Origin: Amoebidium appalachense
Lineage: Eukaryota; Ichthyosporea
Assembly: GCA_963693365.1 (NCBI GenBank)
Contig: CAVNZM010000013.1
Coordinates: 3,782,001 to 3,846,000, forward strand
Reading direction: 5' to 3'
DNA: 64,000 nt
Shown here in pieces: positions 63,317 to 64,000 of this stretch; position 1 is the stretch's first letter; every line of letters begins with the position of its first letter. Under the pieces are notes generated by a model, which was given only the letters and a program-made list of their open reading frames with translations, was not told where the DNA came from and ran no database searches. A program made the translations under genes and the position numbers.

Positions 63317-64000
63317 GTGAGTGAGTGAGTGTGTGTGGGTTTGGGGGGGGGGGGGGGGGGGGGGGGGAGGTTGAGTAGGTGGATGGGTGGGTGGGTGGGT
63401 GGAGGAGGGGAGGTGTGGGTTGTGCGTGAGAGAGGAGGTTTGGAAGTGACTGTGTTGTTGTGAGGAGGCATGTAGCAGGTGTTTGGGGTTGGATGGAAGC
63501 AGGAAAAGGAGGAGAGAGGAGGGATAAGAGGTGCTTTGTCGCACTATAAGGGGTAGGATGGGTGGGTGGTGGTGGTGGTGGTGGTGGTGGTGATGGTAAG
63601 GGGCAGGGGGGTGGGAGGGCGGGGGGTGGGAGGGGGGGTGGGGGGGTTGGGGGGGGGAAGGTGGGGGGGGGGGGGGGGGGGGGGGGCAGTTTGAGCTTGG
63701 TTCGAGAGTAGAGGTTAGACCGAGGAGGATGGACTGAGTTCGTTGATTTGCTGGAGAGGTGTACAAGAGTGACGAGGAGAGGAGTTGGGAAAGGATCTGA
63801 AAGTCGAAAGTCGAATTTCTAAAATCCGGTTGTAATATTAAAGTTCAAAATGCTGAGCAGGTAATAGTGCGCGGCACTTTTGATTAATTGTGTGTGTGTG
63901 GTGGTGGTGGCTATGGTACAGATGGGTGGGTGTCCACGGTGGTGGTGGTTGTGGTGGGGGGAAGGGGAGGGCGGGGCGAAGGGGGGGGGGGGGGGGGGGT
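63317..64000. other. G-rich intron to window edge
   Basis: G tract 63343-63367, GGT repeats (63565-63592, 63900-63957), G-rich to the end; no exon seen. Confidence 0.7.

Overview
The window is eukaryotic nuclear DNA: genes are split into short exons (19 to about 800 nt) with GT..AG junctions, separated by introns and intergenic DNA packed with (GT)n/(CA)n, (GCAC)n and (CT)n microsatellites, minisatellites and G or C homopolymers up to about 70 nt. I rebuilt the exons by checking splice signals, reading phase and family resemblance together; phases agree through almost every joined gene. The gene set (exportin-6, cyclin E, a TEAD cofactor with a Tondu motif and a YAP-like loop, a CREB/ATF-type bZIP) points to a holozoan: an animal or, more likely given an AP2-domain protein and an Acr1-type reductase, a unicellular relative such as an ichthyosporean. 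That placement is inference.

Layout. 818-16395 (minus): N-terminal half of exportin-6, at least 19 exons; its 3' half lies beyond the left edge. Its introns hold two related dispersed repeat families (A and B). 16.4-26.3 kb: mostly intergenic, with another family A array at 19.1-19.7 kb, one unrecognised minus-strand gene start (21113-21596) and weak candidate exons. 26316-27248 (plus): last exon of an AP2-domain protein. 29447-31360 (minus): complete two-exon fatty acyl-CoA reductase-like SDR. 36275-43918 (minus): eleven-exon TEAD-cofactor-like gene whose last exon is frameshifted by a 20-bp tandem duplication. 46061-52824 (minus; 5' untranslated part to about 54 kb): bZIP factor with palindromic CRE sites upstream. 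57428-59542 (plus): complete five-exon cyclin E with E2F, CCAAT and TATA-like sites upstream. 62827-63316 (plus): first exon of an unrecognised Q/T/D-rich protein, preceded by a cluster of hairpins at 62419-62640.

How the genes relate. They are neighbours, not an operon. The bZIP factor, the CRE palindromes near three genes, the AP-1/E-box pairs upstream of the TEAD cofactor and the E2F-type site upstream of cyclin E are the only sequence hints of shared regulation. The most unusual items are the TEAD cofactor (two TEAD-binding motif types plus an internally repeated phospho-motif/helix module), its frameshift, the tandem copying of 5' splice-site segments in exportin-6, the hairpin cluster, and the two repeat families sharing a covarying hairpin.
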